Shown here piece after piece: positions 1-11,438 of a DNA stretch of 64,000 nt. The notes beneath the pieces were generated by a model. That model was not told where the DNA came from. It saw only the letters and a list, made by a program, of their open reading frames with translations, and searched no databases. Source of the stretch: Verrucomicrobiota bacterium (GTDB lineage: Bacteria > Verrucomicrobiota > Kiritimatiellia > RFP12 > UBA1067); the NCBI GenBank assembly GCA_023269675.1, contig JAHFSX010000027.1:1-64000 (forward strand), read 5' to 3'. Each line of letters begins with the position of its first letter. Within the stretch, counting starts at the first letter, position 1. A program made the translations under genes and the position numbers.

Positions 1-69
1 CGAAAAATCCTCGACGGCCTCTCCGCAGAAGAGAAGGTCAAACGCTACTTCGAGGAATACGTCGCATGA
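1..69 (+). CDS. C-terminal end of a truncated upstream CDS (..KILDGLSAEEKVKRYFEEYVA*), product unknown
   Basis: Frame 1 open from the window edge to TGA at 67-69. Confidence 0.5.
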   Translation, partial: RKILDGLSAEEKVKRYFEEYVA

Positions 70-201
70 AAATCATCTCACCGCTCTATCGCCTGCGTGC
101 ATTTGTTATTGCAAGTCAGGCCGGTGAGCGCGGGCTTGCATAAGTCGCGGCCAGAAGTCATAATACCGCCGCATTTTTTACTGAAACAAGGAGAGAGTCT
201 G

Positions 202-954
202 ATGCGTAAGAAAATCATTGCCGGCAACTGGAAGATGAACAAGACGGCTGCTGAGGCCGCCGCGCTGATCGCAGGGATCAAGAAGGAAATCGAGGGCGTC
301 ACCACGGTTGAAGTCGTGGTCTGTCCGCCGTTCACGGATCTGAAGGACGCCGCCGCCGCGTGTGCGGGGTCGAGCGTGATGCTGGGTGCGCAGAACGTGC
401 ACTGGGAGGCGTCGGGCGCGTTCACGGGCGAGATCTCGGCTGCCATGCTGAAGGACCTGTGCGTGACGCACGTGATCATCGGCCACAGCGAGCGCCGCCA
501 GTATTTCGGCGAGACCGACGCGACGGTGAACAAGCGCACCAAGGCCGCTCTGGCCGCGGGGCTGACGCCGATCGTCTGCGTGGGCGAGACGCTGGAAGAG
601 CGCGACGGCGGCCAGATGGAGTCGGTCGTGGTGCGTCAGACCAAGCTGGGGCTGGCCGACCTGGGCGCGGACCTGGCCAAGATCGTGGTCGCGTACGAGC
701 CCGTGTGGGCGATCGGCACCGGCCGCACGGCGTCGCCGGAGCAGGCGCAGCAGGTGCACGCGCTGATCCGCCGCACGCTGGCCGAAATCGGCGGCGTGGC
801 GGTTGCCGACACCATCCGCATCCAGTACGGCGGCAGCATGAAGCCCGACAACGCCAAGGAGCTGATGAGCCAGCCGGACATCGACGGCGGCCTGATCGGC
901 GGCGCGGCGCTCAAGGCCGACTCGTTCGCCGCGATCATCAAGGCCGGCGTGTGA
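202..954 (+). CDS. tpiA: Triosephosphate isomerase
   Basis: MRKKIIAGNWKMNKT start, GHSERR, VAYEPVWAIGTG, QYGGS and GGLIGGAAL motifs; SD AGGAGAG upstream of ATG 202. Confidence 0.97.
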   Translation: MRKKIIAGNWKMNKTAAEAAALIAGIKKEIEGVTTVEVVVCPPFTDLKDAAAACAGSSVMLGAQNVHWEASGAFTGEISAAMLKDLCVTHVIIGHSERRQYFGETDATVNKRTKAALAAGLTPIVCVGETLEERDGGQMESVVVRQTKLGLADLGADLAKIVVAYEPVWAIGTGRTASPEQAQQVHALIRRTLAEIGGVAVADTIRIQYGGSMKPDNAKELMSQPDIDGGLIGGAALKADSFAAIIKAGV

Positions 955-1607
955 TGCGCCTGTGGCTTGAATTTTTCGGCTTTTATGTCGCACTGCCAGC
1001 GCTGCTGCTGGCCGTGCGGCTTTTTCATTTTACGGTGCCGGTGCTGCCGGTCCTGTGGCTGGCGGCCTGCCCCGCGGCGCGCTACCTCGTGGCGCGGCAG
1101 GGCTGGGGCGCGAAGGAGCTGCTCGGCTTCGCGCTCACCCGGAGCCAGGCGTGGCGGTTGGCCCTGCGGCTGGCTGTGGCTGCGGCGCTGCTGACGGGCG
1201 GCATCCTGCTGGTGGCCCCCGCGCAGGTTTTCGAGCTGCCGCGCCGCCATCCGCAGCTCTGGGGTTTCGTGATGGTCTTATATCCGCTGCTGTCCGTCTA
1301 TCCGCAGGGCCTCCTCTATCGCGGACTCTTCTACGCGCGCTACGCGCGCCTGTTCGGCACGGAGCGGCGGGCCTGGCTGGCCGGCGCCGTCGTCTTCAGC
1401 CTGGCGCACCTGGTCTTCGCCAACGTCTGGGCCGTGGCCCTGACGTTCGCCGGCGGGCTCCTCATCAATCGCACCTACCGCCAGACCGGCTCGCTGATGG
1501 CCTCCGACCTTGAGCACGCGGTTTACGGCCAGCTGGTCTTCACCTGCGGCTGGGGCCGCTTCCTCTACCACGGCACCCTGCGCCTGCTGGAAGGCCTGTC
1601 GCGCTGA
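954..1607 (+). CDS. CPBP (Abi)-type intramembrane protease family protein, degenerate motif 1
   Basis: Overlaps the tpiA stop (TGATG); multiple hydrophobic helices; YRGLFYARY and FSLAH motifs resemble the CPBP fold. Confidence 0.7.
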   Translation: MRLWLEFFGFYVALPALLLAVRLFHFTVPVLPVLWLAACPAARYLVARQGWGAKELLGFALTRSQAWRLALRLAVAAALLTGGILLVAPAQVFELPRRHPQLWGFVMVLYPLLSVYPQGLLYRGLFYARYARLFGTERRAWLAGAVVFSLAHLVFANVWAVALTFAGGLLINRTYRQTGSLMASDLEHAVYGQLVFTCGWGRFLYHGTLRLLEGLSR

Positions 1608-1771
1608 GGCGCGAGGGTGTCTGTCAACCGCGTGTGTCCCGGCTCCAACGCCGCCGTGACAGTCTGGTGGGGAGGGCGCTCCGTGCCGCCGGGGCGGTCC
1701 GGTCAGCGGCGGCGCAGGAGCGCACGCCCGACCGCTCAAGCGGACAACGTCCGCAAAAACCATCTCATCTC

Positions 1772-2824
1772 TCACAGAGTTGCAGAGAGCGCGAGGGCGC
1801 GGCGCGTGGCGGTGGAGAGGGGCAGGTCGGCCGGGCAGGCGAAGCGCGCGGGCGGCTGCCGCGCGGGGTCGGGCGCGCCCGTGTAGGCCGGCACGGCGTA
1901 GACGTGCAGCAGCAGCCTGAAGTGCGAGAAGATGTGGGTGACCGTGCCGAGCGGAACAGCCTTGGCGGCGGCGAGGCCGGTCTCCGCGCGCAGGGCGCGC
2001 AGCGCGTCGCGCCGCGTCGGCCGGCCGGTGGCCGCGGCGGACGGCAGCTCCCACAGGCCGCTCAAGAGCCCCTCCGCCGTGCGCTGCGTGAAGAGCACGC
2101 GGCCTTCCGCGTCGCGCACCAGCACGGCCACGGCCTGGCGCGTCGGCGCGGCTTTCTTGGCGGGCTTCACGGGGAATTCGGCTTGACGGCCCTCGCGGCG
2201 GGCCAGGCAGTCGCCGTGCAGCGGGCAGGCGGGGCAGGCGGGCGCGCGCGGCGCGCAGAGCGTCGCGCCCAGGTCCATCATGGCCTGGTTGAAATCGCCC
2301 GGGCGTTTAGAGGCCTCGATGTGCGGCTGGAGCCACGCGGCGAGCCTGGCGCGCGCGGGCGGCTTGCGGAAATCGTCGGGCCAGCCGAGGACGCGCGCGA
2401 AGACGCGGATGACGTTGCCGTCCACCACGGGCGTCATCTCGCTGAAGCAGATGCTGGCGATCGCGGCGGCGGTGTAGGGCCCGACGCCGGGGAGCGTTGC
2501 CCACCCCGCCGCGTCCCGCGGCAGGATGCCGCCCCGGGCGGCGACGGCCTGGGCGGCCTTCTGCAGGTTGCGGGCGCGGGAGTAGTAGCCGAGGCCCTCC
2601 CACGCCTTGAGCACGTCCTGCTGCGGCGCGGCGGCCAGCGCGGCGGCCGAGGGGAAGGCGGCGAGGAAGCGGGCGAAGTAGCCGCGCACGGTCTCCACCT
2701 GCGTCTGCTGCAGCATGATCTCGCTGACCCAGACGGCGTAGGGGTCGGGATGGCCGCGCCACGGCATCTCGCGCTTATGCGCGTCGTACCAGGCGAGCAG
2801 GCGGCGGTGGAGCGTGGCGGGCAT
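1772..2824 (-). CDS. mutY: A/G-specific adenine glycosylase
   Basis: MLQQTQVETV, LPGVGPYTAAAI helix-hairpin-helix, C-x6-C-x2-C-x5-C Fe-S loop, C-terminal NUDIX-like domain. Confidence 0.95.
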   Translation of the reverse strand: MPATLHRRLLAWYDAHKREMPWRGHPDPYAVWVSEIMLQQTQVETVRGYFARFLAAFPSAAALAAAPQQDVLKAWEGLGYYSRARNLQKAAQAVAARGGILPRDAAGWATLPGVGPYTAAAIASICFSEMTPVVDGNVIRVFARVLGWPDDFRKPPARARLAAWLQPHIEASKRPGDFNQAMMDLGATLCAPRAPACPACPLHGDCLARREGRQAEFPVKPAKKAAPTRQAVAVLVRDAEGRVLFTQRTAEGLLSGLWELPSAAATGRPTRRDALRALRAETGLAAAKAVPLGTVTHIFSHFRLLLHVYAVPAYTGAPDPARQPPARFACPADLPLSTATRRALALSATL

Positions 2825-2833
2825 GGCGGGACC

Positions 2834-3334
2834 TCACGGCTGGCGCAGGTCGAGGGCCATCGCGATCTCGGGGCAGGTGAAGGGGTTGGCGTGCTTGGTG
2901 CAGTTGATGCAGCCCATGTAGAGCTTGTGCATCACCTGGGTCTTGGGGATGGCCTTGAAGCCGAGCGAGCTGAAGAACTCCGGGGCGAAGGTCAGGACGA
3001 TCGCCTGCGCGGGCTGGAAGCGCTGGATGTTCGCGAGGATCTCCGCGACGATCCGCGTGCCGATGTGGTGGCGGCGGTAGTCCTGGTGCACCGCGACCGA
3101 CTGGATCTCGACCGAGGCGCGCTCCGGCTCCCCGATCTCGGGCAGGATCTGCCACGCGGCGCAGCCGACGATGCGGTCCCCGGCCTCGCACACGATGAAG
3201 CGGTCGATGTTCTGGATGATGTCGCCGATGGGGCGCGAGATCAGGTCGTCCTTGTGGCTGCGGATGAGGTTGAAGATCTGCTCCGCGTCTTTGAGGACCG
3301 CGGGGCGGATGACGGGTGGGGTCTGGTCGTGCAT
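2834..3334 (-). CDS. GNAT family N-acetyltransferase (ArgA-like)
   Basis: IRPAVLKDAEQIFNLI.., VAVHQDYRRHHIGTRIV acetyl-CoA binding motif. Confidence 0.85.
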   Translation of the reverse strand: MHDQTPPVIRPAVLKDAEQIFNLIRSHKDDLISRPIGDIIQNIDRFIVCEAGDRIVGCAAWQILPEIGEPERASVEIQSVAVHQDYRRHHIGTRIVAEILANIQRFQPAQAIVLTFAPEFFSSLGFKAIPKTQVMHKLYMGCINCTKHANPFTCPEIAMALDLRQP

Positions 3335-3389
3335 AGGTGTGAAGTACGATACCGCTTCACGGTGAGGGTCACAAGCAGAAACGCGCGCG

Positions 3390-4550
3390 TCACGGCTCCT
3401 CGACGAGGGGCAGGACGAGCTCGCGGGTTTTGTTCTCCCGCGCGACGGTGAGGGTCACGCGCTCGCCGGGCTTGCGCGGGTCGAGGATGGACTGGAGCTC
3501 CTCGATGGTGCGCACGGGCTTCTTGTCCACGGCGGTGATGACGTCGCCGAAGACGAGGTCGCCGAGCGCGTTGACGGCGAGGCCGGTGAGGCCGGCGGCG
3601 GCGGCGGGGGTCTTTTCGGAAACGGCGTAGAGGGCCACGCCCGTGATGTCGGCGCGGGCGGTGACGTGGTCGGGCAGGAGCTGCACGCCGAGGCCCACGC
3701 GCGTGACGTGGCCCTTCTCGATGAGCTGCGGTACCACGCGCGCGACGGTGTCGGAGGGCACCGCGAAGCCGATGCCGGCGGAGGCGCCGCTGGGGCTGAG
3801 GATGGCGGTGTTGACGCCGATGAGGGCGCCGCCGCCGGTCAGCAGGGGGCCTCCGGAGTTGCCGGGGTTGATGGCGGTGTCGGTCTGGATCACGTCGCAG
3901 ATCTTGCGTTCGGTCATGGAGGTGATGGTGCGGCCGAGGGCGCTGACGATGCCGGCGGAGAGGGTGGTGTCCAGGCCGAAGGGGTTGCCGATGGCGTAGA
4001 CCGGCTGGCCGACCTGCAGCGCGCGCGAAGGGGCGACGGTGACGGGCACGAGCTTCTCCGGCGGGGCTTCGATCTTGAGCAGCGCGAGGTCGTAGTCCGG
4101 CGCCACGCCCACGAGCTTGGCGTCGTAGCGCGTGCCGTCGCGGAAGGTGACGGTCAGCGTGTTGGCCTGGCGCACCACATGGTAGTTGCTGACGATGTGG
4201 CCCTGCTTGTCCCACACGAAGCCGGAGCCCGCGCCCTGGGGCACCTCGTAGAGCTGGAAGCCGAAGAGCCCGCTGCGCACCAGGGCGTTGTTGGCGACGG
4301 CGACGACCGAAGGCGAGACGCGCGTGTAGACCTCGGTGGCCTCGGACGCGGGGGCGGGCTCGGATGCGGGGACGGCGGTGAGCGCGGCGCGCGGCGCGGG
4401 CTGGGCGGCGGCGGCGACCTGGTTGGTGAGTGCGGCGAGCGCGGCCTGGTAAGCCTGCCAGTGCCGCTGGTTGTCGCGGAGCTGGAACACCAGGAAAACG
4501 GTCATCGCCACCAGGGCCAGGGTCAGGAAGGGTGAGCGTATCGCGTGCAT
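3390..4550 (-). CDS. S1C trypsin-like serine protease with PDZ domain (HtrA/DegP-like)
   Basis: Triad contexts SNYHVV, DYDLALLKI, GNSGGPLL; C-terminal PDZ-like region; N-terminal signal anchor from MHAIRSPFLTLALVAMTVF. Confidence 0.92.
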   Translation of the reverse strand: MHAIRSPFLTLALVAMTVFLVFQLRDNQRHWQAYQAALAALTNQVAAAAQPAPRAALTAVPASEPAPASEATEVYTRVSPSVVAVANNALVRSGLFGFQLYEVPQGAGSGFVWDKQGHIVSNYHVVRQANTLTVTFRDGTRYDAKLVGVAPDYDLALLKIEAPPEKLVPVTVAPSRALQVGQPVYAIGNPFGLDTTLSAGIVSALGRTITSMTERKICDVIQTDTAINPGNSGGPLLTGGGALIGVNTAILSPSGASAGIGFAVPSDTVARVVPQLIEKGHVTRVGLGVQLLPDHVTARADITGVALYAVSEKTPAAAAGLTGLAVNALGDLVFGDVITAVDKKPVRTIEELQSILDPRKPGERVTLTVARENKTRELVLPLVEEP

Positions 4551-4804
4551 GGTCCAAGGATAGCGCATGGCGTCCGGCACTTCGAGTGGAAAATGGGCGC
4601 GCGTCAGCCGGCGCCTTGCGTCATGAGGACGTTCGCGACGGCTGGGCCTTTCGGATGGGCCCGCGATCCGCTATTCCGCAGAGCGGAAGGATCGGTCAGG
4701 TCTCGTGGTCTTGCGGTCTGGATTGTGGCGCTAATCCCGGGAGGTGCGGGCCTTGCGAAGGAGCGCGTGACGCGGCCGCTGGCGGTTGCCCTCCGCGCGA
4801 AAGG

Positions 4805-6991
<2,187 letters not shown>

Positions 6992-7204
6992 GACTGAAGG
7001 GATTGGCAACAAGGTAATCGGATTCTCTACGCAAAGCAAGGGCGATTTGCGGGCCGTGCGGCTGCGCGGCTGGCCGGAAGCGGGTGCCCCTTGTGTTGGG
7101 GCGGGCGCAGCGCGCCTTCCCCGCCGGCGCGACAGCCCGCAGACGGCGCGCACTCTCCAATATTCCTTTGCGTAAGAGGGCGCGAGTGCGTACAATTGCC
7201 AATA

Positions 7205-9622
7205 ATGAATACCGCAGACACAACCTGCGCGCTTCGGGGGCGGTGCGGCGACGTGCTGGCCTGCCTGACGGTTTTTATGGCCGCGTTCCTGCTGTTCGCG
7301 CTGGAGTTGGTCGCGGCTAAGGTGCTGTTGCCTCGTTTCGGCGGCAGCCCGATGGTGTGGACCACGTCGATGCTGGTCTACCAAGTGCTGCTGCTGGCGG
7401 GATACGCCTACGCGCATGGGCTTGCCGGAGGCCGGTCCGGCCGCGTTCAGGCGACCGTGCACATCGGACTTTTGGCGGTGGCCGTTGCGGTTGCGTGTTG
7501 GCGGTTGCGCGTGGACGTTTTCGGCGGCGGCGATCCTGCGGCCATCAGCCGGAATCCCGTTGCCGATCTGCTCCTGACGCTGTCCGGCACGCTCGCGCTG
7601 CCCTTTATCGCGGTTTCCGCGACCAGCCCGCTGGTGCAACACTGGCAGCAGCGGTTGAATGCGGGGAGATCCTCTTATTGGCTGTACGCAGTCTCCAATA
7701 TCGGCTCCTTTGCGGGGCTTCTGGCTTATCCGTTTGTGATCGAACCGCTGCTGAGCATCGAGCGCCAGTTCGCGCTCTGGAACGTCCTGTTCGCGCTGGT
7801 CGCGCTGGGGTTGGGGGGGCTGGCGCTGCAGGCGCGCCGCGCGCCGCCGGCGCAACCGTCGGCGCTGAAGCGTGATGCGGAGCGGACGGGCGCGCAGGCG
7901 GGCAGCGGCCCGAGCACCATCGCGGCGTGGCTGGCGTTGCCCGCGGCCACCTCCGCGCTGCTGCTGGCCGCGACGAACGAGCTCTGCCTGGATCTGGCGG
8001 TCTTTCCCTTCCTCTGGGTCCTGCCGCTCTCCCTGTACCTGCTCTCGTTTACGCTGACCTTCCGCTCGCGGCCGATGCGCAACCTGCTGCCGGAGGGCGC
8101 CGTCGTCACGGTCGCGGCGCTGTGCACCTCCGCGGCTTCCCTGATGCTCCCCGCGCCGATCCATGTTGTCTCCATCGGCGCGCTGGTTCTCGTCCTCTGT
8201 CTGGCGGCGCACCGCGAGCTCTACCGGCTCAGGCCGCCGGCGCACCGGCTGACCGCGTTTTATCTGTGGATCGCTCTCGGGAGCGGGCTTGGCGCGATCG
8301 GGGTCGCGCTGCTGGCACCCGCCCTGTTCCGCGGTTTTTGGGAGTTCCAGCTTGCGATCCTCGCGTTCTGGCTGGTCATGACCGCAGTGGTCGCGGCGGA
8401 TCGGGACGGGAGCCTGCGCGCCGGCGACCCGCGCCAGGCCGTGGCGCTGGTGGTCCTTGCGCTCTACCTGGCGGTCAACCAGATTCCGGAAGGCTGGCTG
8501 CGGCGAGAGGTTCCGGCCTGGCCGGGAGCGTGGTCCGTCCTCATCCGGATCGGCGTGGCCGTCGCGTTGGCCGCGCTGCTGTGGGCGTTCTTCCTGCGCC
8601 GGCGCGCGCTGGCCCGGTCGGCCCTCTGGCCGCGCGTGCTGGCGGGCCTCGTGCTGCTCGTGGCGGAGTGCGGGCTGGTCGACCGCGTGCGGGGCGACCT
8701 GAGCCAGACGGGATGCGTGGGGCGCAATTTCTTCGGCGTGGTCCGGGTGAAGGAGGTGCTCCATCCGGCCACAGGCATCCGGATCCGCCAGCTGACGCAT
8801 GGCCGGATTAACCATGGCTGGCAGTATCTCAATCCGGAATTGCGCGCGCGGCCGACCGCGTACCACAGCCCGTCGACCGGCATCGGTCGCCTGCTGCGGA
8901 CCGTGCAGAAGCGCAAGCCGGCGGTTCGCATCGGCGTCACCGGACTGGGTGCAGGGGCGCTGGCCGCATATCCGCGAGCCTCCGATCACATCGTTTTTTA
9001 CGAGATCGATCCGCAGGTGGTGGCGCTGTCGGTCGGGAAGCGCGCCCTCTTCAGCTTCGTGAACGATTGCCCCGGCCAGGCTGAGGTGGTCCTCGGTGAC
9101 GCGCGCCAGTCGTTGCGGGTGGAGCTCGCGCGGCAGGGCGGGCGCCAATACGACGTGCTCGCGTTAGACGCCTTCTCGGGCGACGCCATTCCCATGCATC
9201 TGCTGACACATGAGGCCTTTGCCCTCTATCTTCAGCATGTGGCGGCGCCGGACGGCGTGCTGGCGGTCAACATCTCGAACCGCTTTCTCGACATTGAGCC
9301 GGTGCTGGCTGACGCCGCGTGCGCTTTCGGGTTGCACGCCGTGCTGCTTGACAGCACGGGCGACCTTCCCGTGTGCGCCCGCTCGCTGTGGGTGCTGCTC
9401 GCGCGCGACGAGGCGCTGTTGCGAGATCCTGAAATCGCCGCCTGCGCCCGGCCGTTGGCCGGGGAACGGGTCGCCTGGACCGACCACGCGTGCAGTCCGT
9501 TTCGGCTGCTGAAGTGGTGGACGCCGCACTCCCGCCACTTGCGCCTCTGGCCGAAGCGCGAGCGGGATGAGTCTGTCACGGCACCCGCACTACTACCCGC
9601 ACAAACGCCTGATACCCCGTGA
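7205..9622 (+). CDS. Fused membrane domain / spermidine synthase-like protein
   Basis: N-terminal multi-TM region (FMAAFLLFALELVAAKVLLPRFGGSPMVWTTSM), C-terminal Rossmann methyltransferase-like YEIDPQVV..LGDAR..DVLALDAFSGDAIPMHLLT; start at ATG 7205. Confidence 0.85.
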   Translation: MNTADTTCALRGRCGDVLACLTVFMAAFLLFALELVAAKVLLPRFGGSPMVWTTSMLVYQVLLLAGYAYAHGLAGGRSGRVQATVHIGLLAVAVAVACWRLRVDVFGGGDPAAISRNPVADLLLTLSGTLALPFIAVSATSPLVQHWQQRLNAGRSSYWLYAVSNIGSFAGLLAYPFVIEPLLSIERQFALWNVLFALVALGLGGLALQARRAPPAQPSALKRDAERTGAQAGSGPSTIAAWLALPAATSALLLAATNELCLDLAVFPFLWVLPLSLYLLSFTLTFRSRPMRNLLPEGAVVTVAALCTSAASLMLPAPIHVVSIGALVLVLCLAAHRELYRLRPPAHRLTAFYLWIALGSGLGAIGVALLAPALFRGFWEFQLAILAFWLVMTAVVAADRDGSLRAGDPRQAVALVVLALYLAVNQIPEGWLRREVPAWPGAWSVLIRIGVAVALAALLWAFFLRRRALARSALWPRVLAGLVLLVAECGLVDRVRGDLSQTGCVGRNFFGVVRVKEVLHPATGIRIRQLTHGRINHGWQYLNPELRARPTAYHSPSTGIGRLLRTVQKRKPAVRIGVTGLGAGALAAYPRASDHIVFYEIDPQVVALSVGKRALFSFVNDCPGQAEVVLGDARQSLRVELARQGGRQYDVLALDAFSGDAIPMHLLTHEAFALYLQHVAAPDGVLAVNISNRFLDIEPVLADAACAFGLHAVLLDSTGDLPVCARSLWVLLARDEALLRDPEIAACARPLAGERVAWTDHACSPFRLLKWWTPHSRHLRLWPKRERDESVTAPALLPAQTPDTP

Positions 9623-10499
9623 GCAGGAAGTTCACGCTGGTCGTCGGGGCTGTCGCGGTCACCGTTTTGGCAGGTGTGCGAGGGAGCGGATCCATCAGGG
9701 ACGACAGCGCGTAGAGGTCGTACACGCGGCCCGGCACACTGTTGAAGTTGACCAGGATGGCGGCGACGCCACAGGCGCCGAGCACCTCGAGGCCGGTGAC
9801 CCGGAACACCGAGGTCGGGTCGCCCGCGGCCGTGCCGGAGAGGAACTCGTCGAGGTTGGGCATGCCGTCGTGGTCGCTGTCTTGGCCGGCGTCATCGGTC
9901 AGCGGCAGCAGCGCCTGGCTGATCTCGTAACTGTCCGGCAGGCCGTCGCCGTCGCTGTCGGGGTCGGGGACGCCGCCGGCATTCGCGAGCAGGTCCCAGT
10001 CGGTCGACGAGGCGCTGCCGGGGAGGCCGGACGCGTCAGTCTCGATGTACGTCCACTGGATCTTCGCGTAGTTGAGCGAAAAGCTCTCGACTGGCGCGTC
10101 CGAGGTGTTCGTGGCCGCCACGCTGAGCGAGGTGACCAGCACCTCGCGCAGTTGGATGGCATAATAGCGCACGTGGTCAGCCGTCGTCTCTTTGGCTTCA
10201 ACCCGCACCAGCGGCACAGGCTGGGCCTCGCACAGGTGGGTCAGCAGGACGGGCGAGAGCCGGTCCACGGTTTTGACCGCGCGGAGCTCGGCGTGAGCCG
10301 CGGGGCCAACCGTGGCGGAGTCGAGCGCGTGAGCGAAGCCCAATGAGGAGATCGGCCCGGACGTGACGCCTTCGATGGTCAGGGTGTAGTCGACCGCCCC
10401 GCCCGCGCCGGACGCCAGGATCAGAAGCCCGGCGCAGAGGCCGCCGCGCACCCGGCGCAGGGGCCACGGCTGCGACGCGCAACGTTTTGTGGCGTGCAT
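9576..10499 (-). CDS. Secreted Hcp-like domain protein with TSP3-type calcium-binding repeats
   Basis: Signal peptide; Hcp1-type pattern (DYTLTIEGVTSG.., ..AVKTVDRLSPVLLTHLCEAQPVP.., VEAKETTADHVRYYAIQLREVLVTSL.., ESFSLNYAKIQWTY); DSDGDGLPDSYE and DSDHDGMPNLDEF. Confidence 0.72.
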   Translation of the reverse strand: MHATKRCASQPWPLRRVRGGLCAGLLILASGAGGAVDYTLTIEGVTSGPISSLGFAHALDSATVGPAAHAELRAVKTVDRLSPVLLTHLCEAQPVPLVRVEAKETTADHVRYYAIQLREVLVTSLSVAATNTSDAPVESFSLNYAKIQWTYIETDASGLPGSASSTDWDLLANAGGVPDPDSDGDGLPDSYEISQALLPLTDDAGQDSDHDGMPNLDEFLSGTAAGDPTSVFRVTGLEVLGACGVAAILVNFNSVPGRVYDLYALSSLMDPLPRTPAKTVTATAPTTSVNFLLTGYQAFVRVVVRVP

Positions 10500-10558
10500 G
10501 TTACGCTCCTTTCAGTCGGCAGGCGCCTCTCAGCCGGAGGGGGCCGCTTGACAGCACC

Positions 10559-11140
10559 TCAGGGAGTTGAGTTTCCCACGGTGCAGGTCGCGTTGGTGCC
10601 AAACACGGTGGCCCCGGTGAGTTTGTCGACCTCCTGGTACTTCATCTCGATCTTCGTGAAGTTGAAGCTGACAGATTCCGTGGGGCGCTCGGTCTCACCG
10701 CTTGACCCGCTCATGCTGGCCGACGAGATCAGCACGTCGCTGAGCGTATAGGTGAAGTAGGTCTGATTGTTCGGGGTGCCCAGGCTGTCGCGTCGGACTT
10801 GGAGCTCCACTTTCGGGAAGACCTTTCCGCCGCAGACGCTCGACATCAGGATCGGCGAGGCTTTGTCGATCCATTTACGCGTTGTGATCTCTTTGAACGT
10901 CGTCCCGCCGGAGTATCGTCCCGTGCCCGACCAGGTGACCGGTTTAGACACCGATTGAGAGAAGGAGAGCACCTCGATCCAGTCTTTGTGGTCGCTGTCC
11001 GCGCTTTCGCCGTCGACCCCCTCGATCTTGAGGAACATGTCGGAGGCGCCGTTGACCAGGATCAGCGGCAACAGATAAAGCAGGCCGATCAGAACAGCCA
11101 GTCCGGTTCTGATTGCCGGAAGTTTCAGCAGGCTTTTAAT
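10559..11140 (-). CDS. Secreted Hcp1-family protein (orphan), probable ATT start
   Basis: Hcp pattern (MFLKIEGVDGESADSDHKDWIEVLSFSQSVSKP.., TTRKWIDKASPILMSSVCGGKVFPKVELQV.., YTLSDVLISSASMSG.., ESVSFNFTKIEMKYQ); signal peptide appears only if the frame is extended upstream of the TTG at 11071 to ATT 11140. Confidence 0.75.
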   Translation of the reverse strand: MKSLLKLPAIRTGLAVLIGLLYLLPLILVNGASDMFLKIEGVDGESADSDHKDWIEVLSFSQSVSKPVTWSGTGRYSGGTTFKEITTRKWIDKASPILMSSVCGGKVFPKVELQVRRDSLGTPNNQTYFTYTLSDVLISSASMSGSSGETERPTESVSFNFTKIEMKYQEVDKLTGATVFGTNATCTVGNSTP

Positions 11141-11438
11141 AGTCGTCTCCTGTTCTCTAGGGAAAACTCCTGCCTGACATGACGAGGGCAGAAACCATCT
11201 CCCCTAGTGATGGGATATTTTACGCGCCGTGCCCAAGCAGCGCCAGAAAAATAAGATTAAAAAAACAGGCGGCGCGCACCTGCGCTTTGGCATGGATCAC
11301 GTCTCAAGGCGGCATAAACGAAGAGGGGCCCTGTGCATGGCGCGCCCTCACGGCTAAGCACCGGGACAAGCGGCGCCCGCTGCGGGACGGGCGCACCCGC
11401 TCTTAGCCGTGCGCCGGTGGCGGACCCGCGTGCGTCCG

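Noticed and set aside
1634-3451. 605-aa plus-strand ORF
   Set aside because: Antisense to mutY, the GNAT gene and part of the HtrA-like gene, all of which have clear family motifs.
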